Source: Archivesica marissinica
Taxonomy: Eukaryota > Mollusca > Bivalvia > Venerida > Vesicomyidae
Direction of reading: 5' to 3'
DNA length: 64,000 bases
Assembly: GCA_014843695.1 (NCBI GenBank)
Contig: CM026400.1
Location: forward strand, 47,308,221 to 47,372,220
Both the position numbers and the translations under genes were made by a program. Numbering within the stretch: the stretch's first letter is position 1; each line of letters starts with the position of its first letter. This document shows positions 34,050 to 46,700 of this stretch, piece after piece. The notes beneath the pieces are model-generated. The model was not told the origin of the DNA. It did not search any database and worked only from the letters and a program-made list of their open reading frames with translations.

Positions 34050-34805
34050 TCAACGTCATATTGCCAGATTTTAAATTAGTGAAAAATCGAGAGACTGAAA
34101 CACAGGCTATGTCCAGAGTCCAACGCCTGTGAACTAATTACTTTGAATATCATTTCGGAAGTAGTCTGGAATAGTCTATATCAAATACATATCGTGAACT
34201 ATGGTACATTATTAAACACCACACGAATAATACAAATCTAACCAATGATAGATTATAGTCATTACAATTCCAAAGTATGCGAACAAAATTGCTATAAACG
34301 GTAAGAAAGGTTGAAGAGGTGGTCTCAGTTTTGTAAACCATAACACATTCAATAATTTAAGTTGTTTATATCTAATGATATGATCCTTTGTTGGTGAGAA
34401 AGCTGTCAGTAGAGGCGAGATTGTGTTATATTTATTTAATATTTTCCTCTATTACATAACTTTGCTTGTATTCAGTGTAATAAAGCCATAACTTAAATTC
34501 TTATATGTGCACACGTTTACCTAGAACACCTAGAAGTATTCCGATTGGTCGCTCCATGACATTGACAGCTTGTAATACATGTTCCACATATCGAGGGTTC
34601 AACTTGAACGCGCAACACTATGCTAACTCATTTTTTTAAAATTTACTTGTTTACATTTTATTTTATTAATTAATATATTATTAATTCTAAGAACTAAATT
34701 GTCCCACGTCATTTTCAACAGTTGCTCTTCTATCTTCCGAATTTGGTTCTGAATTTCAGCCACTTTCGTTTCATGAACAGTCACTGGCTTGTCAGTATGC
34801 TTATC
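34050..34805. other. No recognised feature
   Basis: AT-rich DNA; no supported coding region or named repeat. Confidence 0.4.
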
Positions 34806-34809
34806 ATCT

Positions 34810-35170
34810 TAGTTTAAAGCGAAACTACATTAGTAAAAACGCACATTTCTACAGAATGTATTTTCCTATTATATGGTATATATCCCCCCCCCCCAAATAT
34901 TTGCCTCAAATACTCAGTATTTCAACTAATAAGCAAACGTCGTATTCGCGGTTTGTTGACATAACAAAATAATGTAAATAGGGTCGACATCAATGTGTAA
35001 TACAACTCGTGTATCCTGAATAACACGAGGTATGGTACATATTTACCGTGATATCTCACATGTGTGCCTATGCATATTTATTTGTAGACTAATCTTAGTT
35101 AAATTATCTGTAATCGAAAGTATCGCGTATTTAGTATTGACTCCAATGACAAACAAACGTCAATTCTGAT
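34810..35170 (-). mobile_element. MITE M2, reverse, right half
   Basis: AGTTTAAAGCGAAACTACAT starts the reverse right end; GCCTCAAATACTCAGTATTT, CCTGAATAACACGAGGTATG and ACCGTGATATCTCACATGTG match M2 in reverse. A C-run sits near 34888. The far end is missing. Confidence 0.74.
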
Positions 35171-35274
35171 GTCATTAAATCAATGTACAATACAATTATT
35201 GCAAATGTGAAAGTTGAAAACATTTGTTCAGAAGCATATGAAATATATGTTGGTGTCAAAAGCAAGGCGAACCA

Positions 35275-35950
35275 CTGAGTGCCCTTTTATTTATACTATT
35301 CATCAACGATATTAATAGCAAAATTGACTTTAACAATCTAACGCACACATACTTAAGTGAACTAACTTTCTATATGTTGTGTGCTGGTGATATTGCTTTG
35401 TTCACAACTGACCCACATTCTCTACAATCTCAACTTAATAATTGTCATCTAACTGTTCAAGTGAAATAGGCCTTAAAAGTAATGTTAATAAAACTAAAAT
35501 TTGCATCTTTGAAAAAACAACAAAAAACGTAGAAAATATCAGTGGTAAAGCTATTGAAATCGTAGATACTAGTAATGTTTGCTATCTTTGTGTAAATATG
35601 TTCTATTACAGAAATGTGTCTCATGCTGTTACTAAGTTATCTGACCAAGCACATAGAGTTATGTCAAACATGTTATTTATTTTTCCTACACTAAAGTTTC
35701 ATATTAAAGGGAAACTTGATTGGTTCAGCCAATACTCACATACAATGTGTGAGGGTGTATATCAGATAAATATTACATGTATTTACGCATAGATATAAAT
35801 ATAAATGGCTATGAGTATGGGAGCTCATTTGTATAAAATGTATGCTTTATGTTTGCACTGTTCGCTAACTGTATATACTATGTATGTATGTCATCATGGG
35901 CTTGAAAGCATACTGGAATTTAATAAAATAAACTATCAAACTATCAAACT
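35275..35950 (+). pseudogene. LINE reverse transcriptase remnant 1, frameshifted
   Basis: LSALLFILFINDINSKIDF and AGDIALFTTDPHSLQSQLNN give the palm domain, but the catalytic YADD/FADD is altered to CAGD. The frame breaks at about 35465, and the + frame from 35442 continues with IGLKSNVNKTKICIFEKTTK. The 3' end carries a short AAACTATC repeat tail (35931-35952). Dead element; clade not assigned. Confidence 0.8.
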
Positions 35951-36009
35951 ATTTTTAAGGGAATAGATAAGTTACTCGTTAAATTGTGTAAACTTGTACT
36001 TGGTGTCAA

Positions 36010-36480
36010 AACGCTCTACATAAATGACCTTCCAGCAACTGTGAAGTCCCATGTCAGACTATTTGCTGATGACTGCGTTGTTTATAGAGCCATTCATTCT
36101 GCTCAAGACTCCATGCAATTACAGTATGATCTAGACAAGCTAGCAGAATGGGAGCAGAAATGGAAGATGAGCTTCAACATCAGTAAATGCCATATCATGC
36201 ATGTCACAAGATCAAAACGAAAGATCACAACAGTATATACCATGCATGAACTAACTTTATCTACCGTATCCCAAGCAACTTATCTTGGTATAGAAATTTC
36301 ATCCAATCTCTCATGGACTCCGCACATAAATAAAATAACCAGTAAATCCAGTCAGAGCTTAGGCTTCTTAAAAAGGAAGTTTCATCCAACACGCAAAACA
36401 ACTAAACAAGCTGCTTATAGCTCTATTGTCAGATCCTACATTAGAATATTGCTCATCAGTATGGGATCCACACACACATA
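36010..36480 (+). pseudogene. LINE reverse transcriptase remnant 2 (Jockey/CR1-like)
   Basis: YINDLPATVKSHVRLFADDC keeps the catalytic FADD motif, followed by WEQKWKMSFNISKCHIMHVT and YLGIEISSNLSWTPHINKI. A one-base shift near 36440 moves the expected LEYCSSVWDPH into another frame. It is truncated on both sides and ends in a 20-bp scrap of SINE-C (TTCCCGGTCCGAGG). Confidence 0.82.
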
Positions 36481-36708
36481 CTTCCCGGTCCGAGGTTTTT
36501 TGTTTTTGTTTTGTTTCTCATACAATGTATACTATTATGCATGTACATTGTATTGCCAAAGGCAAAGGTTTTATATATGCACACACATACACCCATCAAT
36601 AGAGGAAGTCACCCACATAGCGGCCAACATCACCCGCCCTATTGTACTATTTAGTACGTGAACAAGACTTTTGATTATTAATTTAATTATTTTCCACTGG
36701 TATGGATA

Positions 36709-36966
36709 CGTAGTCCAGTGGTTAACACGATGGATTGGGCATCCAGAGATCGTAGGTTCAACCCCCTGTCTGGCCCTAATACAATTAACAGCCTTTCAGA
36801 TGGGACTTTAAACCGAGGTCTCGTGTCGGTGCCTTACACCGTGCACGTAAAAGAACCAGAGGAAATTCTGGAATGGGTCTCTGTCTGTATCATTGCACTA
36901 TCCTCCACAAATCTAAAATGACTAAACTCTTCCGGAGGGTCGTTCATATGGGTAACCGATAGCGTT
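36709..36966 (+). mobile_element. SINE-A interrupted near its 3' end by SINE-B
   Basis: Head (TAGTCCAGTGGTTAACACGA, GGTTCAACCCCC) and body are complete to GGGTAACCGATAGCG at 36965. The remaining tail (CGTAAAACACAC) resumes near 37206, after a SINE-B, and runs into a CA repeat. Confidence 0.84.
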
Positions 36967-37200
36967 CGGAAGTCGTGATAGCGCAGTGGATGCGCGTTCG
37001 CTTCAGGTGCGATAGGTCCGGAGTTCGAGCCCGCTGGAGCCGTTATGATTGTGCCCTTAGGCAAGCCATTTAAATTCCACGTTGCCTCTTCTCTCTCCCT
37101 CGTGGTGATGGATTCCACCATGAATGAGGTCTCGAGAGTGATTAATATAAGTTGTAAGAACTTGTTTCGCAATCGAACTAAAATAAATGTGTATAAACTA
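36967..37200 (+). mobile_element. SINE-B, full length, nested in SINE-A
   Basis: Head GGAAGTCGTGATAGCGCAGT, B box GGAGTTCGAGCCCGC, body CACGTTGCCTCTTCTCTCTC, tail CTCGAGAGTGATTAATATAA and CTTGTTTCGCAATCGAAC. It is the best forward reference copy for SINE-B. Confidence 0.87.
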
Positions 37201-37204
37201 ATCA

Positions 37205-37208
37205 ACGT

Positions 37209-37244
<36 letters not shown>

Positions 37245-37245
37245 T
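37205..37245. repeat. Short CA microsatellite
   Basis: About 15 CA units follow the SINE-A tail CGTAAAACA. Several SINE-A copies end in CACACA, so such tails may seed CA/TG microsatellites. Confidence 0.85.
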
Positions 37246-37489
37246 ATTATCGTGTCGTAGAAAAGTGTTGACACAAAAACGAAACTGCACAACACAACAC
37301 ACTAAATATCTGCAATTGGGAAAATATTGAGGGTGTTATTTACCTCATGAGTGTACACGATTTTCAGAAGTCCCCCCTCCACATGACCGGGTACCCCCCT
37401 CGCACCTCCCCCCCCCCCCAATGTTTAGTTTAAATCAAGTATGACGTATGTCGGAAACGGAATAATGTCATCCTTTCGATTCATGTTTT

Positions 37490-37627
37490 CTATTTTGATT
37501 GCGCATGCGTACTAAGCAACCGAGAAAATAAACATGGCGGAGGTCTGGGATAAAAATGAATATTTAGAAATTATGTGAATAAATAACTGTTATCGGAGAT
37601 ATACGTTGTGTAGGATTGAAGTAAGCA
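37490..37627 (+). promoter_or_regulatory. Putative FTZ-F1 promoter and 5' leader
   Basis: No TATA box is seen close to the first exon. GCGCATGCGT at 37501-37510 matches the NRF1 palindrome, and AAACATGGCGG at 37531-37541 matches the YY1 site that in animal promoters often lies just downstream of the start of transcription. Together they suggest initiation within about 37500-37530. This is motif inference only. Confidence 0.45.
37534..37578 (+). CDS. Upstream ORF in the FTZ-F1 leader, 14 residues
   Basis: ATG at 37534, inside the YY1-like motif, opens a 14-codon frame (MAEVWDKNEYLEIM) and stops at TGA 37576-37578, 49 bases before the main ATG. The context AACATGG is good for initiation. If transcription starts upstream of it, it could dampen FTZ-F1 translation. 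Whether it is translated cannot be told from sequence. Confidence 0.35.
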   Translation: MAEVWDKNEYLEIM

Positions 37628-37751
37628 ATGATTCAGAATCCCAACGAATTAGAATCATCTGTGGTACCTGTTATGAATGAAGAAAATGGGCCAATTGAGC
37701 TGTCCGTTATCTCCGGTGGAGAAAATCCAGAGGCCGCTGGCGAAGCCGAAG
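37628..37751 (+). CDS. ftz-f1: FTZ-F1 exon 1 (N-terminus)
   Basis: The exon encodes residues 1-41 plus one base and is rich in Glu, Asn and Ser (starts [11 protein letters not shown]). An in-frame TAA at 37622-37624 stops upstream reading. The donor is GAAG/GTACCG at 37752 and leaves phase 1, which matches the exon 2 acceptor. The N-terminus of this family is poorly conserved, so assignment rests on frame, phase, promoter-like motifs upstream and the absence of a better candidate. An alternative or additional 5' exon cannot be excluded in a 6.8-kb intron. Confidence 0.7.
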
Positions 37752-40700
37752 GTACCGTGGTTGCATATTTTTATCTTGTCAACCATTTTCCTGTCGAATA
37801 ATAACATTAGAAGTACTAAGGCACAGTGCATACTATCCTTATCTTCAATAAGAATTATGTGTATTTTGGTGTACAATGATTGTATGATTGCATTTGTTAA
37901 ATTATTTCTGTTCTTTTTCTGGGGCTGCAGGAATCAGCAAATTATTTGTCCAAGGGAAGTAAATCTTACATGTTATTCGTATGGTTAGGGATAGAGGCAG
38001 TAGGCCTAATCGCACAAAACAGGTGGTAGTAAACTAAAGTTGAAAAAGTAGAATACCCTTCAATTGAAGCTCAAATTTAACCCTAATGTCTAGGTTACTG
38101 CCAATTGAATTGTATATTTCGTTACTGCATCTATCGTTATATCCCGGTGTTACTGGTTTTCGACGATGTAGTACATAACAGACTCCTATAGGCTTAGAAT
38201 TGTCATACACTGCAAACAATTTTATGTCACCAAATAAACAATATTTTACCTTTCATTCACAAAAATCTCGAAGAAAACCGATTGTTTACTTTTTGAGAAA
38301 AGTTGACAAAATAGCGGTACCTCATTCTCAGTAATCCGGAATGACGTCACATGTTTTCGCCTAACTGTGGAAATTGCCTACAATGTGAGCATTAGTATGT
38401 AAGCAACAGTTCTTTTTAACAAAACAATATAAATAAGGAAGACTTATTTTAATAATAGGCTTAATTTATCATTTTCATTCAAAATTCATTTGTTGGAGAG
38501 CATTTTGTTTATATACTGTATCTAAAACACTAATTTAGTTTAACTTAGACAAACACATGGGGCGTAATAAGTCGTCACCCATCCTCTCTCTGACTGGGTG
38601 CAGAACCGTAACTGGACCCATCCATCGAACACATCACACGGTGCCTAACAGAGAATAACTAGGTTTACACAACCATGTATATCAGTTGGAGAACCTCTGT
38701 GACAACACATGGACCTGAAGGCGAAAAACGGTGAAAATCGATATTATGCATAAGGACCCCTTGTGTGTAATAACGGACGGAACTCATAAACACGGAGCAG
38801 TGAGACTATAATGACATTTTTATTCGTAAATATATTGGCGTGACAGACGATGCATATGTCATTTTGGAGAAAAAATTGCCAATTTACCTTGCCTGATCTA
38901 TTACGATCAGTTAGAAGCACAAGGTATGTTTATTTATAATTCCGGTAACTGGAGCGTGAAATATTGCGTGATCTCTCGCGACTTGCTATTCCCACAGTTA
39001 GGCGAAAACCTGTTCTGGGCGAAAACTCTTCACGCCGGGATACAACTGTTTTCCAGTGATGCAGTACATGACATATTCCTATATATTTTGAATGTTCATA
39101 CACTGCAAACAATTTCAAGCTACTGAATAAACAACATTTTACCTTTGATTCATAAAAATCTCGAAGAAAATGCATTGTTTACTTTTGAGAAAAGTTGATA
39201 AAACTGCGGGGCGGCAGCCGCGGCACATCATTCCCAGTAATCCAGAATGATGTCACCAGTTTTCACCTAACTGGATATAGCGGCAATCATATAGTAATGT
39301 ATACAGCCGTATAAAGCAACAATCATGTAACGGGGCATAAATCGGCAATCATGTAGCGGCAATCATGTAGCAATGTATAAAGCGGCAATCATGTAGCAAG
39401 GTATAAAGCGGCAATCATGTATCAATGTATAAAGCGGCAATCATGTAGCAATGTATAAATCATGTAGCAAGGTATAAAGCGGCAATCATGTAGCAATTTC
39501 CGCTTTATACATTGCTACATGAGTGCTGCTACATGATTGCCGCTTTATACCATGTAGCAAGGTATAAAGCGGCACTCATGTAGCGGCACTCATGTAGCAA
39601 TGTATAAAGCGGAAATCATGTAGCAATGTATAAAGCGGAAATCATGTAGCAATGTATAAAGCGGAAATCATGTAGCAATGTATAAAGCGGCAATCATGTA
39701 GCAATGTATAAAGCGGAAATCATGTAGCAATGTATAAAGCGGCACTCATGTAGCAATGTATAAAGCGGCAATCATGTAGCAATGTATAAAGCGGAAATCA
39801 TGTAGCGGCACATATATCAAAACCAAACCACTATTTCACATACAGTATACATGTACAGTGAAACCTGTGTTAGTGCTCACCTCTATGGAGCAGCCAACCT
39901 GCATTAAGCAGCCAATTTCCAGATTTTATTCCCAATCTGTTGTTTCATTATACATTTTACCTGTATTAAGCAGCCACCTGTGCTAAGCAGCCACTTTCTG
40001 TGATTCCCTTGGGTGGCTGCTTAAGGCAGGTTTGATTATATATCAATTACATTGCTAATGCAAACATTTCTTCTGAAATTATTGGAACAATAATGTTCAA
40101 ACGATATTAGAAAACTGTGGTTTTGCAGTTTACAAACTCTCAAAGTGAAAGTAGGTGTCTACACTAAATACATGTACATGATACCATTGTTTAGGTATAA
40201 TTTTAATCAAATCACCTGAAATCTGAATATGCATAGGCACAAATGTGAGATATAATTGTAAATACAGTTAAACCTGTCTTAAGCAGCCAGCCAAGGGAAT
40301 CACAGAAAGTGGCTGCTTTGCACAGGTGGCTGCTTAATAGAGGTAAAATGTATCATAAAACAACACATTGGGAATCAGAAAACTGGCTGCTTAAGCCTTA
40401 ATACAGGTTGGTTGCTTAATGGAGGTGACCACTAACACAGGTTTGACTGTACATGTATATACCATTATCATACATTTTGTTATTCAGGATACGTGCGTTG
40501 TATTAAGCTTGACTGTTGACCCTATTGACATTAATTACAAATGTACGTATATGTATGTCAACAAACATCGTATACATTGTATGACATCTAAGTATCTTTA
40601 ATGTGGAAGTCTTATAGGCTGTCCGAGTAGCGCAGTTGTTAGCGCGCTGTCGCTTCTCATCAATGCAACCCATGTTCGATCCTCGGACCGGTAAGTATGT

Positions 40701-43700
40701 GGGTGGTTACCGATGGTACGATGGTCGCCAGATCGGACATGTTGGTTTTCTCCAGGTACTCCGGTTTCCTCCCACACGCATGACCACATATACATATACG
40801 CTTTCATCCGTGCCAACTAGAGTGATTAATATAAGTTGTTAAAACTTGCTTCGCAATCGTTGTAAATTAAATAAAGTTTAAATGTGTAAGTACCTACTTC
40901 AGAGCGCGATCATTCTAGATCATATTTTTTGGGAGAAGTCAATATCTTGGTGGTGAATAGTAATTAATATTGACCTGTCAATATTATCTTGGTGGTAAAT
41001 AGTAAATAATATTGACTGTTGGCTTATGGGAATTTTGCATTGAGTAGTAGTCACGTGAGGTATAATAAAAATGATATTCTTAGCAGGTTTCTCTCGATTA
41101 TAATTATATCACTTTATAAATATCGTAAACTAGTGGTGGTTACGGCGTCCACCTACAGAGCGGGAGGACGAAGATTCGAACCGTGTGAAGGGTTCATTCT
41201 GATATGGTCGGTTGGTGAGCCGCCGGCTAGTTAAATATAATGGTTAATGGCGCATGGCCTTCAATGATAGGATTCGGGAAGTACTGATGTCCATAAGAGG
41301 TGTCTCATACATAAATATTGTGAATTGGCGAAAATATTTGTTTTTTTAGCACATATTTTGTCAAATACATGGCTTCAAATATTTATTTGTGAACTATATG
41401 GCTCTTAGTTGGCTCCAAGTTTTTTAAATTGGCTCCAGTGTTTTTCAATTGGCGACAGGAGTGGCGAAGAAAAACATTCAGACAGAGTGAACCCTGGGGA
41501 TGACACTATAATTAACAAACACTTTACTTACAATCCACGCAATCCAATTTGAGCATTATGAAGTTTAACTGTGACAGTTTGACCAAATGATTATGGTTTA
41601 CCTATGGGTGTACCTATGGTATGGGTTTACCTGTGGGTGTACCTATGGTATGGGTTTACCTATGGTATGGGTTTACCTGTGGGTGTACCTATGGTATGGG
41701 TTTACCTGTGGGTGTATGGTATGGGTTTACCTGTGGGTGTACCTATGGTATGGGTTTACCTGTGGGTGTACCTATGGTATGGGTTTACCTATGGGTGTAC
41801 CTATGGTATGGGTGTACCTATGGTATGGGTTTACCTGTGGGTGTACCTATGGTATGGGTGTACCTATGGTATGGGTTTACCTGTGGGTGTATGGTATGGG
41901 TTTACCTGTGGGTGTACCTATGGTATGGGTGTACCTATGGTATGGGTTTACCTGTGGGTGTATGGTATGGGTTTACCTGTGGGTGTACCTATGGTATGGG
42001 TTTACCTATGGTATGGGTTTACCTATGGTATGGGTTTACCTGTGGGTGTATGGTATGGGTTTACCTGTGGGTGTACCTATGGTATGGGTTTACCTATGGG
42101 TGTATGGTATGGGTTTACCTATGGGTGTACCTATGGTATGGGTTTACCTGTGGGTGTATGGTATGGGTTTACCTATGGGTGTACCTATGGTATGGGTTTA
42201 CCTGTGGGTGTATGGTATGGGTTTACCTGTATGGTATGGGTTTACCTATGGGTGTACCTATGGTATGGGTTTACCTATGGTATGTGTTTACCTATGCAGA
42301 ATCAGACAATCTATTGTAGAAATCACTTTATAGTGAACATTTTACTTTCCTGTAATTTTGTTCATCCCAGTCAACGACCTAGATGTACAAGTGGAGTAAA
42401 TCGAAGGTTACAGACCTCTTGTACCGGTGATTTATCAGTGTAAACTTGGTCATAGGTCAACAAACCTGTTCCTCATTCACAAAGAGGTTTATTTACAATA
42501 TGTACTATAGTATTTTGATTAATATTTAGCTGATGAGTAGAACTGTACTGTTTTTAGATATTTTTCCACTGTAACAATTTTTTATTAAGATTTTATTTTT
42601 GAAGTTGTATAAACGTGGACTATGAGAATGGTGTATAAAGTATTTCTGAACAACTGCTCGACAGGTAAATGTTTTACCGTATACACATTTTGTGTGAAAA
42701 AAAGGACAACAGAAAATTGAAGTTACTTCTACAATAACATGTACGTTAATCGATCCAAAAAAATGGGGCAGATTGTGCATACAGCATAGAGCCTTATCAG
42801 CCACTGCGTAAATCAGGATCTATGTTGTTTGCTATTCAGACAATTGTATTGGCTCCACTATCCGAATACATGTTGTAGGAAACAGCATAGAGCCTGATCA
42901 GCCACTTTAGTTGTGATTGGCAGGTTAAGTGTTAATATTACACAAACGTGACACTATGTTTAGGGTTCGACAATTGTCGAAAATAGTGATTCAATTATAA
43001 TGTATGTAGTAAAGTATTAGGAAAGTGTGATTCAGTGTTTCCCAAGATGTACATTGTGTTATCAAAATAAACGTGTGGAACGAATTTCACTTATAAATAT
43101 AGCATTTATTATGTATAGAACTGTCACGATACGACTGTATCGTACCACGGTATATTGCAATACACGAAACACGTATTGCGATACGTACCATGATATATTG
43201 CAATACACAAACACGTATTGCGATACGTACCACGATATATTGCAATACACGAAACACGTATTGCGATACGTACCACGATATATTGCAATACACGAAACAC
43301 GTATTGCGATATGTACCACGATATATTGCAATACACGAAACACGTATTGCAATACGTACCACGATATATTGATACACGAAACACGATTGCGATACGTACC
43401 ACGATATATTGCAATACACGAAACACGTATTGCGATATGTACCACGATATATTGCAATACACGAAACACGTATTGCGATACGTACCACGATATATTGCAA
43501 TACACGAAACACATATTGCGATACGTACCACGATATATTGCAATACACGAAACACGTATTGCGATACGTACCACGATATATTGCAATACACGAAACACAT
43601 ATTGCGATACGTACCACGATATATTGCAATACACGTAACACGTATTGCGATACGTACCACGATATATTGCAATACACGAAACACGTATTGCGATATGTAC

Positions 43701-46700
43701 CACGATATATTGCAATACACGGAACACATATTGCGATACATACCACAATATATTGCAATACACGAAACACGTATTGCAATACGTACCACACTATATTGCA
43801 ATACACGAAACACGTATTGCGATACGTACCACAATATATTGCAATACACTAAACACGTATTGCGATACGTACCACGATATATTGCAATACACGAAACACT
43901 TATTGCGATACGTACCACGATATATTGCAATACACGAAACACGTATTGCGATACGTACCACGATATATTGCAATACACGAAACACGTATAGCGATACGTA
44001 CCACAATATATTGCGATACGTACCACAATATATTGCGCTTCATTTGTGGATGATATACTGTGTAGAAGTTTTCCAACAAGAGGTCAGTTTTGTGGACATT
44101 TAATCAACTATTCACCCTTTCAATACCACAAGCCTCTCTATAGGCTTTCAAAAAATGTAGATCCAGACAAGCTATTTATTGCCGATAATTAATTTACAAT
44201 GACAAGCTATTTATTGCTGTTTCTCTTGCCGAGCCAAAAAGTGGGTTTAATTTTATGTGGAAAAATGAAATGCCCCAATTTAAGGCATCGCCAATACAGG
44301 AAATCCTCGAAAAAAGCTAACATTTGGCACCGCAGTTATATTGCGCTTATACATGTACAGTACATGTATTTTCTTATCTTGTCAGTTTTAAATTCACACA
44401 CACACACTACTCCTACTCCCTATCACATATGTTCCACGTTGATAATTGATTTGTAAATGTCTGCACTAATCTTGACCACGGCAGACCGCCACGCCACGAC
44501 CAAACACTTGGTGAGGCAGGTTTGGTATCCATAAGTGGTACTCTTGTTTCCAATTTCTGATTAAAGCGTCCTTCCTTTATATTTTCAGCCACGTCTTCAG
44601 CGGGCGAGATACAAAATCAGGAGTACAAGTATGGTTTTGATGAGCTGTGCCCCGTGTGCGGGGATAAAGTGTCAGGGTATCACTACGGGTTGCTGACCTG
44701 TGAAAGCTGTAAAGGTGAGTTGTAACACTTGATGGCTGTGTGTTTGGATTGGGTATGGGGTCGAATACTTCTGAATGTAATATTAACGTCGCTGACTTGT
44801 ATACCACTGTAACCTATCATCACTGATGGTCAAGGGTTCGAGCCCCACTCAGGCCGTGTCTCATTTATATGAAAAAGTTGGCAGTTTCTTACAGAGGTTG
44901 GTGCACCCAAGTACTGGTTAACCGCTGGAGCCTTCCTCAGGAAATGTGTTGTTAGGTAAACTGCCCGCCGGCGATATAGCCCAAAATGGTGCTGATGCAG
45001 GCGTAAAACCCGAAATATAACATATAACATAACATTTCCCTCTATGAACGTATGTGTCGTCTCGAGAGTGATTAATATAAATTGAAAGAACTTGTTTCGC
45101 AATCGAGCTAAATAAATTTGTATAAACTAACGTATGTGCCCAGAATGATATGATAATGATATGCAGCTGACATGCATATGCGAAGTTACGGGCATGCGCA
45201 TTCACAGTGTTGGGCAGCACTCATCGCGAGAATACGGGTGTCTTTTTCATTTTTGAGTTGACATGAAGCACCCGTTTATTTGTTTTTTTCATATTTACAT
45301 ACACAGAAACATAAAACACAATTTCACCTTATTACAGTTTAACATTTGATATACTCTTGAAGCACAGCTACAGAGTTCTAACATTATAGAGATTATATCT
45401 GTTTATGTAAACATAGGAGGATGAGGAACAGAGTAGAATATAGAACATAGCACATAAGCAGGGTTCCCGCTGTCGGTCGCCAATTGCGACAAAAAACAAA
45501 TATTGGCACTAAATATTGTGAATTGGCGAAAATATTTGGCTCAACTTTTTTAAAAAAAAATTCTTATTTTTCTGTTTTGGTACATGTTTTGTCGAATACA
45601 TGGCTTCAAATATTTATTTATGAACTATATGGCTCTTAGTTGGCTCCAGTATTTTTCAATTGGCGACCGAAGTGGCGCAGACAAACATTCAGACAGAGGG
45701 AACCCTGCATAAGTAAAAGATATATAATAGGTGTGTCTTCACATTTCTGCAGGTTGTACTTATCTACTATGTGTTTGTGATTGCAGGATTCTTCAAGCGG
45801 ACAGTACAAAACAAAAAGATCTATTCTTGTGTTGACAATCGCAGTTGCCATATAGACAAAAGTCAGAGAAAGCGTTGCCCGTACTGTCGTTTCCAGAAAT
45901 GTTTAAATGTCGGCATGAAGCTGGAAGGTAGGTGCACTTCTGGTATATTGCTGTATTCACAAGGTGTAACCACGGGATTAGAGATCCGTCTGCAAGTGAG
46001 TGTGTATGAAGCCTGTGCGTCTTATAAAGATTGGTTGGATTAGATACAGTTATATACATTGTACACAGCAAGAGCAAGTTTGAACTGGTATATTACATCA
46101 GGGTTCATTCTAAGTCAGAATTTTTGGGAGAAGTGAGAAAGGTGTTATTTAATCAATTAAAACAAAATATGATTAAAATACACAGTATGACCAGTAAATA
46201 CAACAGTTGAATTGTAGGGTGACTATTTCGCCCACATTGCCCTCTAGAATGATTCCTGTATGTTTCCTTGTTTCAGCTGTGAGAACAGATCGAATGCGAG
46301 GAGGTCGCAACAAGTTTGGCCCCATGTACAAACGAGACCGGGCACTCAAGCAGCAAGCTCTACGACAACAACAGCAAATGTTGGCAAGCTGCCAAATGCG
46401 ACTTGCCAATGGCATGGACCCTTTCTCCATAACGAGCGGTGTTGATACACCGGACATCAAGCCGGACCCAGCATTTCTCATGTCGGTGGCGAATAGTCTA
46501 GGCTATGGCATGAATAATAATATCAGCCAGCCTCATACCCCTGCGACCTCTCCTTCTGATTCCGGTATTCCGTCGCCGACGGTTTCTGACAATTCACCGC
46601 ATGATTTACGTATGACTGCTCCTGCATCAGCACTATCACATGAAACTGCTAACTCTCAGGGAATGTATTCTAACACCGGGAACTATTTTCCACCTACGGG

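Noticed and set aside
36834..37295. Minus-strand frame of 153 residues
   Set aside because: Crosses nested SINE-A and SINE-B copies; no domain.
41587..42443. Frames of 232-279 residues rich in Gly, Val, Tyr, Trp
   Set aside because: Minisatellite inside FTZ-F1 intron 1, open in all three forward frames at once.
43027..44103. Overlapping frames of up to 300 residues on both strands
   Set aside because: 43-bp minisatellite lacking stops; the six-frame openness argues against coding.
45928..46043. Extension of FTZ-F1 exon 3
   Set aside because: The reading frame continues past a good donor, but the residues have no receptor similarity and exon 4 joins in phase.
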